This document shows positions 19,470 to 29,800 of a stretch of DNA of 64,000 nucleotides, piece by piece; the first letter of the stretch is position 1; every line of letters begins with the position of its first letter. A model generated the notes under the pieces. That model worked only from the letters and a program-made list of their open reading frames with translations, ran no database searches and was not told the DNA's origin. Where the stretch lies: the NCBI GenBank assembly GCA_947493175.1, contig CANLQD010000006.1, positions 62,001 through 126,000 on the forward strand, given 5' to 3'. The DNA comes from an uncultured Flavobacteriaceae bacterium (GTDB lineage Bacteria; Bacteroidota; Bacteroidia; Flavobacteriales; Flavobacteriaceae). Both the position numbers and the translations under genes were made by a program.

Positions 19470-22400
19470 TTATGGCTTGATTCTATTGTTGATGTATTCG
19501 GCAATCTGTGTATGTGCTTTACTGTTGGTAACGGCATAGTCGACCATGCCTATGACAAAGGTTTGTTTTCCAGTAAGAAGCGGGGCGGTATCTTTTCCTC
19601 TACCGAAACCAAAAACGGTCATCCCATCCTTGCTAGAAGCCCCTTCCTCGGTATTACCAAGATACGACATCATATCTAAATGTTCATCGTCACCGGTCTG
19701 GGCCACAAAGAAAGAATTTGGGACACCCTCTTTACTAAAATAGGCCCATTGATAATCGCCCCATTGGGTGGTGCCCTTATAAAAGTCGGGAACATCGGAT
19801 TGAAGCCCCGTACTATCGGTACCGTAGTTAGATGTATCCGGGGCATAGCTGCCTCCCGGTGTACCTTCATATAAAAACCAATAGGGAATCCCTTCCTCGG
19901 TCTTTAAAACATTCAACACTGCATGGTCGTTATAAAAGGTCCATTCCCATTCCCATTTTCCGCTTTTGCTTGTTGTTACTATGGTGTTTTTTTCCTTTAG
20001 TTTCGATGTGCATTTATCGTGACCCGGATGGCCTGCCCCTCCATCGGTTTCTGATGTAAACACCAAGTTGGGAAGTCCCCTGAAAGCAGAGGCTGCCGAA
20101 GCGGGGTACTGATTCCAAGGTTCTGTCTTGTAGTTGATCCAATCGTTACCGTGATTGTCGATAATCCGGGAAAAACCTCCTCCTTCCCGATCAAAATAGT
20201 AGGTGGCCATTTTGGTATGTATTATATAATGTGGTCGGTTTTCATAGCTTCCCTCGGAAACTTCAATCCCATCGGATTTAGACTGTCCACTTTTTATCTT
20301 TAACATGATTCCAGGCCATTGCACATCCATACCATGTACCATTTGCCCTTCATGCAAAGGTGTTTTAAGTGTCGTTAGCTCATTAGTTCCTTTGGCAAGT
20401 GATGTAATATCGATCAATGGCTCTTCATGCCAGTGTGCATCATAACAAGGGAGAGAGGTATCAGCTTTTTGAGCTGTTCCGTTTAGACGGATACCTTCCG
20501 AATAACATGGGCTCCAGCTATTCCAGTACAACTTGGCCAAATCATTTTTAGAAACATTGAAGGGAACATGCACATGCTGTTTGTGCTCCCCGTTACGGGT
20601 GGTCCAGAACGGTTCTTGCCCATAGGGCTTTACCAGCTCGATTCGATGGTTTCTTTTGATCGACAGTTCCTCATCAACAGGGATAACCCTTACAAAACCT
20701 TGTTTATCCGTGGCGAAAGCGATGATTTTGATTGGTTGGTCTTGATCGGGAATCCATTCCGGGTTCAAGTGTAACTGAAAGGGTGATTGGTTTGAACTGC
20801 CCAGCTGACCTTCCCTACGACCACGATGATGTCTATACTGCCATTGTCGGTACTTGCCGTCGCCCTGCAAATTAACGTCCTCAAATAACCCAATATATTC
20901 CACAGATACAATTTCAGGTGCATCGATCATGGTGTAAATGGCTTCTGAAAGCACCTCTGTTTCTTGGATCCCATCAAACACCTTCTTTTTGCGAACCTCT
21001 TTCTGTACACCATAGGCATCGGCTTGATCTGAAGGATAGTAGATGCGTAGCACTACTCCATACACCAGGTTTTGGGGCCAATCCCATGATTGATCCTTTG
21101 CAACCGTTAACTTAAATGAGTTCCCGTCCCCCTGATTCAAGTCTGACAAGGGTACAGGCATTCGGATGTTACTGTGAAACATATAATCGGTGGCCGGTGC
21201 ATTGATCAAGGGAGGTTCGCCTAGTGAAATTGGGGTACCCTGATTAAACTGAATCTGAAGGTTCTTGGTATCTTCATGGGATTGCACCCGTTCTACGATG
21301 ACCTCGGCTCCCAGGGCGTCGGTCAAATCAATTTTATGCGGTAAGACTATAAAACCATTCGTATGTTCGTCCTGCGGAAAATGCTCTTCGTTAACAGCAT
21401 AATCCAACTTACCACCCACGCGAAGAAACTTACCTTCATCCTTGACATTTACTGGGCTCCAGGGGTATTCCCTAAAAATCATTCCGGTCTTTAAAGATCT
21501 GATGGCATCATTGCGCCAAACATGCATGTATTTATGCTGGTCCCAGCCGGCCCCGATGATATCCAAATCTCCATCGGCATCCAAATCGACCCATTGGGTT
21601 CCCAAGTGGTTTTCTTTTCCGGTATCCAAAATGGTTTTTGAAAAATTGCCTTTCCCATCATTTTTCCATAGTTGTAGTTCCAAGGCCTCTCCCTTATGTT
21701 CTGCGGTCAACAAATCGGTATCGCCATCTTTGTCGATGTCGGTGATGTCAAGATTGTTGATGGAAAATTGGGTGACGATTTTTTGACGTTCCCAAGTCGC
21801 AAGATCTTTTTGTTCGAACCACCAAAAATTGGCATCCGGTTCCAAACCGGGATACCGTTCTTCAGTGACAATGATATCTGTTTTGTTATCTCCGTTGATG
21901 TCCGAAACTTCAACCCGATCGATCGGGTGAATGCTCTCCCCAACAACAGTCGGTTTCCAAAGCGTATTGATATGGCCCGGATTCTCATACCAAACCAGAA
22001 TCTTAGGCTCCCCCTCCCCTTCCGGTCGTCTACCGGCAGCGATGTCCAAATCTCCGTCCCCATCGATATCGCCTACTCCAATACCTTCATCGGAGGTATT
22101 CTCACAAATCATTTGAACTTTCCATTCGCTTTTATCTGTATTCTCGTCCGGAATCTTAACAACATAAATATCCCCATTTCCAGCAATTACAAATTCCGTT
22201 TTTCCACCCGCTACTATTTGTGCTTTTTCAAAACCCTGGCTATTGACGTGGCTGGTAGCAGGTACTTGTCCTATTTTTTTGCGCTGATAGCGCGTACCCT
22301 CCAAATTTGTGGCCTCGTACCAGTATAGGTCGGGCAATGCCATGGCAATAATGTCGGCATAGGGATCGCCATCGGCATCCAAGAAAAGAATTCCATCTAC

Positions 22401-22682
22401 GTTATCATCAAGTACGGTGCGTTTCCAGTGGCCTTCCATAGCACCTCCTGGATTGTGGTAAATATACCTTCCGGAAACGATGTCCATATTCCCATCCCTA
22501 TCAACATCTCCGGCATCGAGACCAAAATATCGCAACCATTCCGGTTCGGCCCAATCGCCCCACATCTGTTTGGTACTATCAATTTGGATATACTGCCAGT
22601 TGCCGAAAGCTGCATCCTGCGCATAAATATCCAGGCCCCAAAGAATGGCCATCGTCGTAAAAAAAATAGTGTTTCTTTTCAT
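19470..22682 (-). CDS. Large secreted FG-GAP/VCBS protein with unclassified C-terminal domain
   Basis: A 1070-residue exported protein (signal peptide about 1-22, ending IYAQ). Residues about 30-400 form an FG-GAP/VCBS propeller (DAGDVDRDGNMDIVSGRY, GDIDGDGDLDIAAGR, DLDADGDLDIIGAGW). Residues about 410-815 look like beta-sandwich modules without a recognised motif. Residues about 815-1070 form a distinct domain with GGGFSRIIDNHGNDWINY, SAFRGLPNLVF, GHPGHDKC, WEWTFYNDHAVLNV and YWFLYEGTPGGSY. I recall similar C-terminal domains only in unannotated proteins of Bacteroidota and Planctomycetota. The size, secretion and PUL setting suggest a glycan-active or glycan-binding protein. No known catalytic signature is identified, so the function is left open. 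Confidence 0.75.
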   Translation of the reverse strand: MKRNTIFFTTMAILWGLDIYAQDAAFGNWQYIQIDSTKQMWGDWAEPEWLRYFGLDAGDVDRDGNMDIVSGRYIYHNPGGAMEGHWKRTVLDDNVDGILFLDADGDPYADIIAMALPDLYWYEATNLEGTRYQRKKIGQVPATSHVNSQGFEKAQIVAGGKTEFVIAGNGDIYVVKIPDENTDKSEWKVQMICENTSDEGIGVGDIDGDGDLDIAAGRRPEGEGEPKILVWYENPGHINTLWKPTVVGESIHPIDRVEVSDINGDNKTDIIVTEERYPGLEPDANFWWFEQKDLATWERQKIVTQFSINNLDITDIDKDGDTDLLTAEHKGEALELQLWKNDGKGNFSKTILDTGKENHLGTQWVDLDADGDLDIIGAGWDQHKYMHVWRNDAIRSLKTGMIFREYPWSPVNVKDEGKFLRVGGKLDYAVNEEHFPQDEHTNGFIVLPHKIDLTDALGAEVIVERVQSHEDTKNLQIQFNQGTPISLGEPPLINAPATDYMFHSNIRMPVPLSDLNQGDGNSFKLTVAKDQSWDWPQNLVYGVVLRIYYPSDQADAYGVQKEVRKKKVFDGIQETEVLSEAIYTMIDAPEIVSVEYIGLFEDVNLQGDGKYRQWQYRHHRGRREGQLGSSNQSPFQLHLNPEWIPDQDQPIKIIAFATDKQGFVRVIPVDEELSIKRNHRIELVKPYGQEPFWTTRNGEHKQHVHVPFNVSKNDLAKLYWNSWSPCYSEGIRLNGTAQKADTSLPCYDAHWHEEPLIDITSLAKGTNELTTLKTPLHEGQMVHGMDVQWPGIMLKIKSGQSKSDGIEVSEGSYENRPHYIIHTKMATYYFDREGGGFSRIIDNHGNDWINYKTEPWNQYPASAASAFRGLPNLVFTSETDGGAGHPGHDKCTSKLKEKNTIVTTSKSGKWEWEWTFYNDHAVLNVLKTEEGIPYWFLYEGTPGGSYAPDTSNYGTDSTGLQSDVPDFYKGTTQWGDYQWAYFSKEGVPNSFFVAQTGDDEHLDMMSYLGNTEEGASSKDGMTVFGFGRGKDTAPLLTGKQTFVIGMVDYAVTNSKAHTQIAEYINNRIKP

Positions 22683-22755
22683 CGTTTTGGTGTTGTTCCT
22701 GTCGTATGGTTCAGCAGTTGCCCTTATTCAAAAGTCAGAAGCCCTTATAGCGCTT

Positions 22756-23439
22756 CTAATCCAGTCCGTACTTTTCCAAAATAGGCTTTATTGCTTTTGC
22801 CCATTGCGGATAGGCGGCAGGTTTCAAATGTGTGTTATCGTCGAGAACGTATGCATCCAAAATATCGCCATCTTCGCATAAAAACGGACGTAGATCCATA
22901 AAGTCGTACCCTTTGAGCTTACAAAATTCTTCCATTCGGGTGTTCAAGGTATCGATTTGTTTATTTCTATCGACCACACCACGTTGATAAAGCGTGGTGG
23001 TATAAATGGGCTTGGTACCTAGACTACTAATGGAATCCATGACCATGGTCATATTTTCATAAATACGTTGTGTCTTAATCCCCAAGGTATAATCATTGAT
23101 ACCCCCCTTAAAAAAGCATAGCCTTGGTTGATGTGTTTCTATAAAATTATCAATAACCCAAGAAAGTTGTTGGGTGGTCCAGCCGGGCTTTCCGCCGTTG
23201 AACACATCTGTTCGATTCAACACCTCTTGCCAGTCTCCTTGGTATGTAATCGAATTCCCTAGCATCACAATTTGTACCGTATCGACTTCCATTCCCTTCT
23301 CATCTACAATTTTCATCGTGTCTATTTTGGATTCCGGATATTCGTCCTCGACGGGCTGCTTGTCGAAATTTCCCCAAAGCAGTATGTACAATACGAGTCC
23401 TATATTTAAAAGAATGGATGCTGATAGAAAATTCTTCAT
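22756..23439 (-). CDS. SGNH/GDSL-family hydrolase, likely esterase
   Basis: A 227-residue protein with an N-terminal membrane anchor or uncleaved signal (residues about 5-23). All four SGNH blocks are visible: MLGNSITYQG with nucleophile Ser63, a conserved glycine region GGKPGWTTQQ, GGIND at 112-116, and the Asp201/His204 pair in DDNTHLKP. Such enzymes in PULs usually remove acetyl groups from sugars, which would fit a decorated polymer together with the sulfatase and the alpha/beta-hydrolase esterase. It is the first gene of a four-gene minus-strand operon (SGNH, large FG-GAP, small FG-GAP, esterase). Confidence 0.85.
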   Translation of the reverse strand: MKNFLSASILLNIGLVLYILLWGNFDKQPVEDEYPESKIDTMKIVDEKGMEVDTVQIVMLGNSITYQGDWQEVLNRTDVFNGGKPGWTTQQLSWVIDNFIETHQPRLCFFKGGINDYTLGIKTQRIYENMTMVMDSISSLGTKPIYTTTLYQRGVVDRNKQIDTLNTRMEEFCKLKGYDFMDLRPFLCEDGDILDAYVLDDNTHLKPAAYPQWAKAIKPILEKYGLD

Positions 23440-23801
23440 TGGAAAACACTATAGGTTGAAAGGGGTAAGATAAAAAATAGCATGCAATCGGCTTACTATT
23501 ATTTTATCAATAACCCTATGTAAATGTCATATCCCTACCTATTTAGAAATACAATTGCTCAGCGGTGACGAACAGAATCCTTTTTCAGGATTATATAAAA
23601 GCAGCAGTAAACAGTCGGCAGCAGACCGTTTCCTATCCACTTAATTAATGGCGGCCGTCAGGCTCGGTTGCTTGCTGGCAGAATACTTGTGGTTCCGGGC
23701 ATTGATATGAACTTCTTTTGCTGAACGGCATAGCTGCCCAATATAACGGTTGGCCCCTGCAAAAGAGTTCAAAGGGCTATAACAAACGTGATGGAATCAA
23801 C
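23440..23801. other. Intergenic stretch with a short degenerate heptamer-like tract
   Basis: No gene is seen here. It separates the PUL from the giant SprB-like gene and must hold the promoter of the SGNH operon near 23440-23500. At 23604-23628 the sequence breaks into seven-base units, CAGTAAA-CAGTCGG-CAGCAGA-CCG, a degenerate tandem of the CAGTCGG type that I associate with flavobacterial intergenic regions. A small inverted repeat AATCCT-TTTTC-AGGATT lies just before it, around 23577-23593. Confidence 0.35.
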
Positions 23802-23835
23802 AAAAAAAGAGCTTCCATTGAATGGAAGCTCTTTT
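23802..23835 (-). terminator. Rho-independent terminator of the SprB-like gene
   Basis: A perfect inverted repeat, AAAAGAGCTTCCATT / AATGGAAGCTCTTTT around a single G, lies just downstream of the minus-strand gene ending at 23860. Read on the minus strand it ends in a run of T (complement of the seven A at 23802-23808). Confidence 0.85.
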
Positions 23836-23859
23836 CGGTTTACTAGTTTTGAACTGATT

Positions 23860-26800
23860 TTAGCGGTATAGGGTAAAGTGTCCTACGAAGCGCGTTTCTC
23901 TGTCATCGTTCTGGTTTACCACATACCAGTAATCGCCCGATGGTAGCTCTTTGCCTTCATAGGTACCATCCCAATTGGTTATTTGATCCAAGATAGCGAC
24001 TACACGACCATAGCGGTCATAAATCTTGACCTCGATATTGGGGAAGAATTCCCGGTTACCGATCTCCCATTCGTCATTCATACCATTATTGTCAGGGGTA
24101 AAAAAGTTCGGTATTTCTAATTTACCAGTGAAAATAAACGGTATGGAAGCCGTTGCCACACAACCTCTGGCATCGACCACCCGCACTTCTACCAAGGCAT
24201 CTTGGTTCGAGAGGAAGATGTTATCGGTACCTTGTGATTCTCCTTGGAAGAAGTATTCATACCCTCCATAACCTCCTGCAGCAATTGCGGTTACCTCATT
24301 CGGTCCGGTCGCCTCGGCGGTCAGGGTTAAAGGCTCGTATGATTCCATGGTGAACTCTACCATATTCGAACAACCGTTCGAATGGAAAATATGTACGGTA
24401 TAATCACTTGCCGGAAGATCTCCCCATGTACGTGTTGTCTCCGCCTGGTTGATCATTTCAGCAGTTGTCAAGGGGGGGTCTATCGAATTCATGTCCTCCA
24501 GATAGAACAATAACTCCGGCAACAAACTGGTGTCCTGCATCTGTACGGAAGCGGTACTGTTTGGGAATATACCCTCACAACCATACTCCACGAGTGGTTC
24601 CGCAGTAAGATCTACCCCGATACCTACGGTGAATATCTCCGTATCGGTACAGCCATTGGCGTCTTGAATGTAAATGGCGTACGAGGCGCCACCCTGTAGG
24701 TTCATGATTGTTTGGCCAATGTAGGGTGCGAACACTCCGGTGCCAGTCTCATCGACAGGATCGATCATCTCTACCTTAAACTCAAAATAGGGAGCCGGAC
24801 TCACCAAGGGGTCTGTTATCGGCGTACCCCCAGAGACTCCGAATACCATAGTACCATCATTGGCACCAATACAAAGTTCAGGCGTTACGTTCACATTGGT
24901 AATCAATAATTCATCTGGTTCGTCTACAGTAACGTTTACTTTTTCAAAACAACCATTGGCGTCCTGAATAAGTATTTCATAAGTCGTATCACCCTCTAGC
25001 TCCTCGAAAGTGTACACCCCGGGATTTGTAGGGTTACTAAAGAACTCGTTAAAGTTCGGCGCAATGGCAAATTGTATTAGGCCTTCACCTCCGCTGGTCA
25101 CCTCAACGGTAATCGTGCCATCTGCATCTCCATTACAGGTTACCGGCGTCGGCGTCGTTGTGAATACAATCGGTTCAGGTCTTAGAATCTCTTGAGGAGG
25201 TGATACCCAACCACAGCCAGAGGTTCCACTGGTAATCACAACGTAATACTCAGTGCCATCCGCTATAGATCCCGGTGCAAGACCTTCGAAAGTACCAAAA
25301 TCTTGGGAGCCACGAACTAAGGTTGCGGTTGGATCCGGATTGTAGGCATCGGGGCCAGGATCTCCTTGGTAAAGTGTGTAAGTCTCGTTTCCAATGCCTC
25401 CTACGGCAAACGATTCGATACGGCCATCCAACTCGGAGAAACATGAAATATCATCTGGCTGATTTACAGATCCGACCAATCCTGTAGCATCGGTCATATT
25501 AATACCACTTGAGCGAACTGGAGGACAAACATTTGCACCACTCGTTTTCTGAATATCGACCCTGTACTCTACCCCACCAACTCCTGGGAAACGAAATGGA
25601 TTCGAGGGTAGTGGCTGTAAGGTACCTATCGGAATACCATTTTCAATAATTTGGTATTCATAGGTCGCAGAAACTTCGGGATTTTCGATACTTACTTGCA
25701 TTTCTCCGTCCCCCCCACAGCCTGGCACTCTGGTCTGTACCAAACGTACATCTACCGGTGGTGGCGGAATTACCTCATAAGGTGGCGTCACAAAACTACA
25801 ATTGAAACTTGAAGTCACCTCAATGGCATACCATCCAGCGCTGATCACACCTCCAGAAGTTCCTATGAAAGTTGGACTATTTTGAAGACCGCTACGGTCT
25901 CTTTCATCTAAAATATTGTTGGAATTCAAGTAGATCAGCTGGTAAAGGTACCCAGCTCCGGCAACACCTCCCGTGGCACCGGCAGTGCCTGTACCTGGGT
26001 CAAAAGCTTCTAGGACCGCATTGTTACCTCCGGGACACACTAGTCCTTGTGGTTCTCGAATATCAGCATTGATAGGCGGGATAATATTAAGAGTTCTATT
26101 TGTAAAATCCGTACACTCTTCTATATCCCTGATCTCTACCTGATAGTCGCCTGCTTCCAGGCCTGTAAACCGATTGGTGGCATCCCAATTTCCCCAAGTA
26201 GGATGAGGGGCATATCCCGAGCCAGTATCCTGCAATAGGCGGTATTCATAGGCACTCGTATCCCAACCGCCACTACCAGTTGCTTCAATAATCCCAGCGT
26301 TGTTATCACAGGTAACATTTCCAATTTCTACAGTTTGCACATCCAGTTCGCCATTGGGGACACGAATCGTTGCTACATTACTGTCCGTTTGACAATAAGG
26401 TTCGTCTTGTGAGACCACTTCAACAAAATAACTTCCTCCGGGCAAGCCGGTAATACGTGCTAGATCCCCATTGACATCCGGATAATCAGTGGTCTCGAAG
26501 AAACCTTCTGACAAAAAGGTCGTTTTACCAGTATCAGAGGCCTCGTAAACACGATAACGGTATTGACCTACGTAGTCACCTACCTCTATAAACAACGCTC
26601 CGTCGTTGCCAGGAATGGCACAAGTTACGGGCTGTGCCTCGCTAATAGTAGCTGTTGGCTGTGTAGGGGCCACCACAGTATGAACCGGTAGAGGATAATT
26701 ACACGTCCCTACATTGTCTTGCAGGACGAAGAAATAATCGCCCGTAACGGGTAAACTAATCTGTGCTGGAGCGGTGTCGGTTCCATTGACATTAGCCACC

Positions 26801-29800
26801 ACGGTGCCACCTGGAGCAGTGGTAACAATCGTATAGTTGTTGGTGCCGGAAGCGGTAATTTCAACGACTTCATCAACTCCACAGTATAGAGGCGATATAA
26901 GAGTGAGATTGGGTATTACATTTGTTGGTCTGCCGATAGGCACCGACATCTGTGTTCTACAACCGTTTCCATCGATGGCATATATCGTGAAAGTTTGAAT
27001 GGGATCCCCATTGTCAAAAACGGTAAAAGTATTCGTATTTTGATAGTCAAAATGACCTGCAATACTGTATTGATAGCCAAAGCCAATGCCCGGACTATCT
27101 ACATTTACAATGATATCTGCGGAACTTACCTGATTTGAGCCGGGCACACAATCAAAATTAGGTGGTGCGATCAACGAAATAGAAAAAGCGGGAGGTTCAT
27201 TAATATCAATAGGGTTTGAAAGTCTGCGACATCCGCGCGCGGACACTACTTCTACTTGGTACTGTGCTTGCGCCAATCCTGTAAAAGAACCCGTATTATT
27301 ACGGGTAACCTCGACGCCTCCGGCCGTGAGATTGTTAAGAATGAATTCAATCGGTGTATCAAGGTCTGTATTCGCTCTTAGCAATATGTCAATAGACCCA
27401 TCATTCTCACCGGTACAGGTAATATCTTCATGAAGCTCGTTATCGATTTCAGGCTGTATTGCCGGCACTAAATTTACTGGTACCGCAAAATCACAAAACG
27501 TTTCCGTATCGGTCACCTCTACCAAATAATCACCTGGGGCAACTCCCGTGATAACCCCTGCATTGCGGTCTCCTATAATGGCTGGGCCTATATTTACACC
27601 ACCCGAATCCTGTAGCTGATAACTAAACTGATTGCTACCCCCTATGACTTCGAGCGTAATAACGCCATCAGCGTCGTTACAAGTAGGTATGGTACTAAAA
27701 TCACCCGATGCGGTCAAGAACTCATATACCTCGGCAGTTCCCATACTTGTACATCCATTGGCATCCACCACATCGACCGTATAGGTTCCTGGGCTACTTA
27801 CTTGATAGGTGTACTCCCACAAATTTGTTCCTCCATTGAATACACCAAACTGTGTCTCCCCAGCAAGGGTAAATCGAGGTGTATTGGTTGTAGCGGGCAT
27901 AGTTACCGTAATATCAAAAGCCGTGGCCGTAACCACACACTGATTATCTACTGTAATTCCCGGTGCCACTAAGTTTGGTTCTAACGCAATAATGGTGGCA
28001 ATGGCAAATGAGGTACAACCACTGGTATCCCTGACGTACACATAGTAGGTGCCAGCCGGACCGATAAAGGTTGTGTCAGTGGTCCAGTCGGTCGCCGCTG
28101 GGGTGGTTGCCGAGGTCATATAAGCAAACTCATAAGGTCCGCCTGCACCTCCTGCGCCTTGTACAGTTATTTGACCGGCTGCATTACAATTCGCAGGTTC
28201 TTCGGCCAAAATATCGATAGAGGGTAAGTTTTGGTCAATTACGATACCGACGGCATCTGTACAGGTATCGCTTAAATTCGTGACGATGATCTGGTAATCG
28301 CCTGGTAAGGTCAAATAAGAATTCGAATAAGGTATGGATCCGGGAGTCACTGTTTCTATGACCGTACGCGTACCATCATCATTATTCAAAATCTCTATCT
28401 GTAAATTATCTCCTAACGTAAAGCCACTTACTTCATAAACAATCTCACCGTTACGGTTCACATCGCAAAAACCGGGTGTGGAGGTTGCAGTGACATCGAG
28501 TGCCGAAAATCCTTCGATAGGTGGAATGACTTCTTCATAGATACATCCGTTTGGTGCCAGTACTTCGACCGTGTAGGCTACGCCATACTGAATACCGTCG
28601 GTGGTATTGCTAAACTCATGGGTATCAGGACCTGCGTTGTTGTTTAAGGCATAAAATGCAGGCTGTCCGGCCAACCTAATCTGGTACGTAGGTACGGTCG
28701 GGAAAATGGTGGGCGTTACCTGAACGGTGTAGGTGAAACCCGTATCATCACAGGTCACGGCCGGGGTAAAGTTAATGGGGGTAATGACCACCTCGGTAGT
28801 GGTAATGGTTACCGTATCGACATCACGGCATCCGTTTGCATCTAGCGTAATTACCGTATAAGTACCTGGAATTAAACCGGGGTCGCTCAAATTGATGGGT
28901 AGACTAACAGGATCTACATTGTCCGCCCTCACAACCTCGTTGCCCAGAATATCTTCAACAATGAATGTAAAGTTTGGTGTTCCATCGGTTACACCGGTAA
29001 TATCAATGCCACCGGCAACGATGTTTCCTGCACTACAGGTAGCCGGTGTCGGAGCAACGGTTGCATCCGGACTGGCAGTTGGGTCCAAGGTTACATTTAC
29101 CGGTGTACTGGGTGAAATACACCCTCTGGCGTCTCTAATTACATAATCATAAGTACCGACAGAAAGATTGGAAAATACGGTTTGAGAACTAAAGGGACCT
29201 CCGTTAAAACTGACCTCATAGGGCGGTATACCACTTGTAGCGTCAGGATTAATGGTAACAATACCGTTGTCCGAATTTCCACAGCTTACTGGTACCACTG
29301 AGGCACTACCAGCAGCAATAGTAGCAGCATCCGCAACGACAAGCGGAGACGAAAATGCCTCACAACCCTCATTATCGGTTACCCTAAACATATAGGTACC
29401 ACCTGCTGTAACAGGATACAGAAAACTGTTGGCCGTCAAAGGTTGTGAAGCGCCATAGGTTGCGCCGTTATCCGTACTTACCTGATAGTCTTTAGGGGTG
29501 GCGTTCGAAAGATAGCCTCCACTTACTTGAACACGAATTTGTCCAGGTGCCCCACCACAGGGAATTTCGGTATCGATACTGGTGTTCACCCTTAATTGCG
29601 GGCGTATCGTAACGCTTATCTGATCTCTACAGTTATTGCCGTCGACCACTTCTACGGTATAGTTCCCCGGAGTTAGACCATTGAATACGGGACTGCCTTG
29701 TAAGCTACCTCCATTGATACGGTATTGGTGTGTTCCGACGGCCGCGCTACCCGCTGTCGAGGTGACCCCTACCGTGGCTCCGGTACCTGGGATGTAACAG

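Noticed and set aside
19460..19537. Upstream extension of the 414-residue FG-GAP lipoprotein
   Set aside because: It would overlap the end of the preceding gene by 68 bases and bury the lipoprotein signal, which starts cleanly at 19459.
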